Assembly (NCBI GenBank): GCA_021819985.1
Contig: JAKAEG010000078.1
Span: forward strand, 1-10,694
Direction: 5' to 3'
Source: Nitrospirota bacterium
GTDB taxonomy: Bacteria; Nitrospirota; Thermodesulfovibrionia; Thermodesulfovibrionales; JdFR-88
DNA length: 10,694 bases
Part shown: positions 7,616 through 10,694 of the stretch, piece after piece
How the letters are laid out: each line of letters starts with the position of its first letter
Position numbering within the stretch: position 1 is the stretch's first letter
Translations under genes and position numbers: made by a program
Notes under the pieces: generated by a model
Told to the model about the DNA's origin: nothing
Seen by the model: the letters and a program-made list of their open reading frames with translations, nothing else
The model's database searches: none

Positions 7616-8995
7616 TCAAGCTTCCATTATGAGGCTGTACAACTGGCGTTCACGTGGATCGATAAACCTCGTATTATGCCAGAGGACCACGAAATCACCG
7701 TTAAAGCGGCGGCATGTATCTTTTACTGTCTTAATATAGGAACAGGCTTTAAAACCGGAGCCAAGGCCCATATAGCGGTCATCAATTACTGTGCATTCCA
7801 TGACAAGCAAAGGCCTTTCTCTTAAATTCAGTGTCTTGCGGGCAAGGATGTCGAACAAAGGAAATTCGTTACATACTCCGCACCGGAAACCTGATATATC
7901 TGCATACGACAGCGTGAGATCATAATCCATACCGGCGTTATCAAGGTTGGTCGAGGTTGCTGGTGTATCCCACCTGAGAAAATGCTGGCGGTTCATCCAA
8001 AGCTTTTGATCAACACCTTCTTCCAAACAGACTGCTTTTAAGATGTCCAGTTCACGTTTAATTTGCCGTTGATCGTCAAATGAACCGTAGCTGGAATGAA
8101 GACCGATATCGTGTCCTCTCCTGTGGATCCTGGCCATAAGCTTTCTCACAAGCTTATGACGGATGTTGTAATCTCCATCGAATTGGGGCTGCTTGCAATC
8201 TGTCATGAAAAAGAATGAGCCCTGAAGCCCAAATTTTTCATCTATATCCATAATGCAGTCGAAGGTATTGTAAGGATCAATTTCTGTATGTCCGTACGAG
8301 GTTTTCAACCATGAATTGAAATTCTTTAAAGCGTTCAGATCCTTTCTTTTTATCAGATCTCCTCCCAACTGCTTTATTGCAATGAATGGAGTTTTCATGG
8401 CGTGCAGGAAAGGGGCGTCTACATCATGGGTCACAAAAGTCTTGAACTTTTTTATCTTTCTTCCCTGGGCGCATTTCAGATAACTGAGCATGCTCCAGAG
8501 CATCTCAACATATTCGTTTACAACGACGCGATGGAGGAAGTCCTGCTTGTAAGCGAGTGACTCATGTGCAGGAAAGCGGTCATGAATATCTCTTTTTTTA
8601 TTTGCATATTCCTCCCAGCGCGCAAGCATAAAAAAAGCCGAAGCGAAGATGTCGATGCCGCAAATGATACTGTCCCGGCCAATGTGCATTTCTTCCGAAC
8701 CAAAAATAACGGGGATATCTCTCAGCGGAGTAAATTTATTTTTCAGAAATACTGTTTTTGTGGGTATCATGCGGACATCTAGATATCCGGCCATGCCACC
8801 AGGCTTGTCGTCAAGATTCAAAAAAAATTGATCTCTGAATACGAGTGACCGCCCATTTTCAAGGATTATTTCATAGTTTAATACGTCATTACGTCTGGTT
8901 AATTTATAGTCCAACCCTAAAAATTTGGACAACAGCGTGTCGACTATGTATGCCCTTTCAGGTACGAAATTATCGGGAATCTGCACGGAGATCAT
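7616..8995 (-). CDS. Polysaccharide deacetylase (NodB-like, CE4-type) with an N-terminal accessory domain
   Basis: The 459-residue protein has two parts. Residues 1 to about 180 form a conserved-looking domain without catalytic motifs, including DIFASAFFMLARWEEY at 115-130; it resembles the domain of unknown function (DUF7033-like, from memory) that precedes NodB domains in surface-glycan loci. From about 185 a NodB-type domain follows: FVTHDVD at 187-193 is the metal/base motif (equivalent to TFDDG), GHDIGLHSSYGSF at 294-306 supplies the second-motif histidines, NRQHFLRWDTPA at 335-346 is the arginine/tryptophan block, and LWHNTRF at 438-444 the final histidine motif. Such enzymes remove N- or O-acetyl groups from glycans. 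No signal peptide is seen, so it may act on a cytoplasmic lipid-linked intermediate (inference). The gene starts 10 nt after the FemAB-like stop and ends directly at the GT2 GTG. No clear ribosome-binding site precedes its ATG, which suggests translational coupling. Confidence 0.88.
   Translation of the reverse strand: MISVQIPDNFVPERAYIVDTLLSKFLGLDYKLTRRNDVLNYEIILENGRSLVFRDQFFLNLDDKPGGMAGYLDVRMIPTKTVFLKNKFTPLRDIPVIFGSEEMHIGRDSIICGIDIFASAFFMLARWEEYANKKRDIHDRFPAHESLAYKQDFLHRVVVNEYVEMLWSMLSYLKCAQGRKIKKFKTFVTHDVDAPFLHAMKTPFIAIKQLGGDLIKRKDLNALKNFNSWLKTSYGHTEIDPYNTFDCIMDIDEKFGLQGSFFFMTDCKQPQFDGDYNIRHKLVRKLMARIHRRGHDIGLHSSYGSFDDQRQIKRELDILKAVCLEEGVDQKLWMNRQHFLRWDTPATSTNLDNAGMDYDLTLSYADISGFRCGVCNEFPLFDILARKTLNLRERPLLVMECTVIDDRYMGLGSGFKACSYIKTVKDTCRRFNGDFVVLWHNTRFIDPRERQLYSLIMEA
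8135..8158. repeat. Perfect 9-bp inverted repeat inside the deacetylase gene
   Basis: CATAAGCTT at 8135-8143 and AAGCTTATG at 8150-8158 are exact reverse complements separated by 6 nt (TCTCAC). In the gene the arms encode His-Lys-Leu and Lys-Leu-Met. The repeat contains AAGCTT twice, which is itself palindromic, so a repeated Lys-Leu codon pair explains much of it. It is certain as a sequence feature; a role is doubtful. Confidence 0.7.
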
Positions 8996-9005
8996 AATAT
9001 GATTT

Positions 9006-9959
9006 TTATTTTTTCAGCAGTAATTTCACCAATTCACGGCCCTGCATGCGAAGCATCAGCCGGCGGCTGCATGTTTTTGAAATAGCGAAATACGGTTTTT
9101 GCGCCGCGCCGAAACTGCGAAAGAATTCCTCTATCGGCTCGATCATGGACCCCTCAAAATCGTAGACTTTGCTAACTTTCGAAGCAAATTTTATTGATTC
9201 CCACATTGCAAGAGCGTTGGCCCCGCTCCCCCTTAATGCGGGATCGCCTCCCTGAAGCAGGTTGTACATGGCATGCCCGTCATAAACGCAAAAAAGGCCG
9301 GTCTGCGGCCGCCCGTCCGGACCGTAAGTGATAAAAATTTTCCGCGCATTTTTCTTGGCGCACGCGCAATTAAGCCTACGGACAAAATCCTGCGAAAAAG
9401 GCAATGACATCCCCTGCCTTAAAAATGTCATTTCGTTAAGGTCAAGAAAAGTTTCGATGTCATCTGTGTCGATCACCCTGACGCAGGCCTTTTCCGCTTT
9501 CCTGATCTTGTTGCGCACGTTCGATTTCATGCCTTCCCATACGGCATCTAGATCTGACAGATCCTCAATAACATATGTATAGCGCGTCGACTGGGTAAAT
9601 CCGTTCCAATAAAAGGGCAGCCAGTTCGTTATTGAATAATGAAATCTCTGGTTAAAACTGTCATGTGGCGGCAATTGCTGGATGAGGTCACCTATCAGTT
9701 CTTTCTGGAGAGAAAGTTGACTGGACTGTTTTCCGTTCATGGGTTTCATCCATGGTCCCAATGTCTGCGTTACTGAAGGCATGGTGAGGAAAGTAAAACC
9801 ATTTCTCTTTTCTGTTACGTAAGGGAACCTTAGAAGGATTTCATTCTCTTTTTTTATTGTTATTTCTTGCCATCGTCCAGGGGCGACAGCGTCAAGCCAC
9901 CATGGCTGCTGAAACAGCGAATTAACATAGGGAATTCTATCGGGCTTGCAGTTTTCCAT
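9006..9959 (-). CDS. FemAB/GNAT-type acyltransferase (Acetyltransf_6-like)
   Basis: The 317-residue protein is recognisable from its opening LFQQPWWLDAVAPGRW (15-30), a hallmark of FemAB-related GNAT proteins in polysaccharide loci. The N-terminal sub-domain leads to SNVRNKIRKAEK at 146-157, the basic helix typical of the family. The second GNAT-like half holds LQGGDPALRGSGANALAMW (235-253) and YDFEGSMIEPIEEFFRSFGA (266-285), the conserved end of the fold. True FemAB/MurM enzymes transfer aminoacyl groups from tRNA to peptidoglycan precursors. The shorter FemAB-like proteins of extracellular-glycan loci are thought to acylate an amino sugar with an unknown donor. I chose the ATG at 9959, where AAAAGGGG precedes by 2 nt (AAAAGG core by 4). 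An upstream ATG at 9983 has no ribosome site and adds eight unmatched residues. The gene overlaps the end of the DegT-type gene by 23 nt and precedes the deacetylase by 10 nt. Adjacency suggests it and the deacetylase work on the same residue (inference). Confidence 0.85.
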   Translation of the reverse strand: MENCKPDRIPYVNSLFQQPWWLDAVAPGRWQEITIKKENEILLRFPYVTEKRNGFTFLTMPSVTQTLGPWMKPMNGKQSSQLSLQKELIGDLIQQLPPHDSFNQRFHYSITNWLPFYWNGFTQSTRYTYVIEDLSDLDAVWEGMKSNVRNKIRKAEKACVRVIDTDDIETFLDLNEMTFLRQGMSLPFSQDFVRRLNCACAKKNARKIFITYGPDGRPQTGLFCVYDGHAMYNLLQGGDPALRGSGANALAMWESIKFASKVSKVYDFEGSMIEPIEEFFRSFGAAQKPYFAISKTCSRRLMLRMQGRELVKLLLKK

Positions 9960-10694
9960 GTCCCCTTTTAATGGATAAATCATTTAGGAATGTTGCTATT
10001 TTTTTGAGGCCCGGCTCATTGAGGGATGGATGAACGGGCAGGCTTAGAAGCCGTATGCCCAAATGCTCGCTATTTTGCAGTCTTGAACGGTCAAAACTAA
10101 GCAGTCTGTTATACGGGTAACACAGGTGGATGGGAGAACTCCAGTTGAATATGCCTATTTCAAGCCCTTTTTCCCTGGCGGTCCTTGTAATGTAAGGATT
10201 ATCGTAACCCGTATTGTTCAAGACAATGTACCGGATATAGGATGGTTTTTTATCTTTAATTCGCGGGTGCCTGAAGGCAACTGCATCCAGATGGTCGATA
10301 TAATATTGTGTATTCCGGTCCCTCTTTGCCTTGCATGAGCCGTAATCCTTCAGACATTCTATCCCGACGGCGCTTCGCAGAGAATTCATCAGCAGCAAAG
10401 GAGATTCTATTTTTTCCAGCTTCACCTGTCCTGAAAGAGTGCGTGCGCGTCCCATGGCCCTTGAAATAATGTGTTCAAGCGGCGATTCCTCCTTTTTACA
10501 CAGTAAATGCAATCGTTCCATATAAGATAATACAAGCTCATTGCATTCACAGTCCGCACCAGAACGGATGGAACTTTCAACCAACGATATCAACTGCGGA
10601 TATTTCTTTACTGCCCTTTTGGCAAAATCAATGGGCAGGAAACCTTTTTCCGGATAAACATCCTCGCGTGTCACGAAATGGTTCAGAAGAAGCC
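9937..10694 (-). CDS. DegT/DnrJ/EryC1/StrS-type PLP enzyme, C-terminal part (gene runs off the right edge)
   Basis: The frame is open to the window edge, giving 251 C-terminal residues; the GTG at 10674 is internal, with LLLNHF reading in frame before it. RSAVGIECLKDYGSCKAKRDRNTQYYIDHL matches the family's (A/S)A-x-G-x-x-x-L helix and the following Arg-rich helix. The tail WSSPIHLCYP followed by LGIRLLSLPVHPSLNEPGLKKIATFL is the characteristic family ending (LPxHPxL). Members are mostly aminotransferases making amino sugars on nucleotide-sugar substrates; a few are dehydratases. The catalytic lysine is not in the visible part and probably lies just upstream of LLLN. Between LLLN and RSAVG about 100 residues are present, roughly twice what I expect for a standard member, so this is a divergent subgroup. 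The gene ends inside the FemAB-like gene (23-nt overlap). Fold assignment is fairly sure; aminotransferase activity is inferred. Confidence 0.75.
   Translation of the reverse strand, partial: LLLNHFVTREDVYPEKGFLPIDFAKRAVKKYPQLISLVESSIRSGADCECNELVLSYMERLHLLCKKEESPLEHIISRAMGRARTLSGQVKLEKIESPLLLMNSLRSAVGIECLKDYGSCKAKRDRNTQYYIDHLDAVAFRHPRIKDKKPSYIRYIVLNNTGYDNPYITRTAREKGLEIGIFNWSSPIHLCYPYNRLLSFDRSRLQNSEHLGIRLLSLPVHPSLNEPGLKKIATFLNDLSIKRGHGKLQAR
9962..9969 (-). promoter_or_regulatory. Purine-rich ribosome-binding site favouring the 9959 start of the FemAB-like gene
   Basis: The minus strand reads AAAAGGGG, then AC, then ATG. The spacing is short, but no comparable site precedes the upstream ATG at 9983, so this decides the start. 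It lies inside the last codons of the DegT-type gene. Confidence 0.35.

Overview
The window is one co-directional, minus-strand block of nine genes for making a cell-surface polysaccharide. Seven genes are complete and one is cut at each window edge. There is no plus-strand gene. I saw no tRNA, rRNA, CRISPR array, insertion sequence or convincing terminator. All genes read through with the standard code. Base composition is moderate: hand counts give 45% G+C in 4201-4500 (inside the amidotransferase gene) and 53% in 1141-1440 (inside the CapA gene). ATA (Ile) and AGG (Arg) codons are frequent. With the O-antigen-ligase-type membrane protein, this fits a Gram-negative-type, probably environmental bacterium. 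Taxonomy below that level cannot be fixed from this sequence; an Omnitrophota-like or deltaproteobacterial source would be a guess.

In transcription order (right to left) the genes are: the C-terminal part of a DegT/DnrJ/EryC1/StrS-type PLP enzyme (9937-10694); a FemAB/GNAT-type acyltransferase (9006-9959); a two-domain polysaccharide deacetylase (7616-8995); a GT2 glycosyltransferase (6584-7615); a GT4 glycosyltransferase (5233-6534); an AsnB-type glutamine-dependent amidotransferase (3230-5095); a Wzy/WaaL-type membrane polymerase or ligase (1791-3149); a CapA-family metallophosphoesterase-like protein (662-1786); and the N-terminal part of a PaaK/CapK-like adenylate-forming enzyme (1-665).

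Two tightly packed groups are visible. The first runs from the DegT-type gene to the GT2 gene, with overlaps or gaps of 0-10 nt. The second runs from the Wzy-type gene through CapA to the PaaK/CapK-like gene, with a 4-nt gap and then an ATGA stop/start overlap. The GT4 and AsnB-type genes between them are set off by gaps of 49, 137 and about 80 nt. No gap exceeds 137 nt, so a single transcript is possible, with internal promoters not excluded.

Taken together (inference): glycosyltransferases build a repeat unit, the DegT-type enzyme probably supplies an amino sugar, and the Wzy-type protein polymerises or ligates the glycan outside the inner membrane. Four enzymes look like decoration chemistry: a deacetylase, an acyltransferase, an amidotransferase and an acid-activating ligase. 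That concentration of modifying enzymes is the most distinctive property of the locus.
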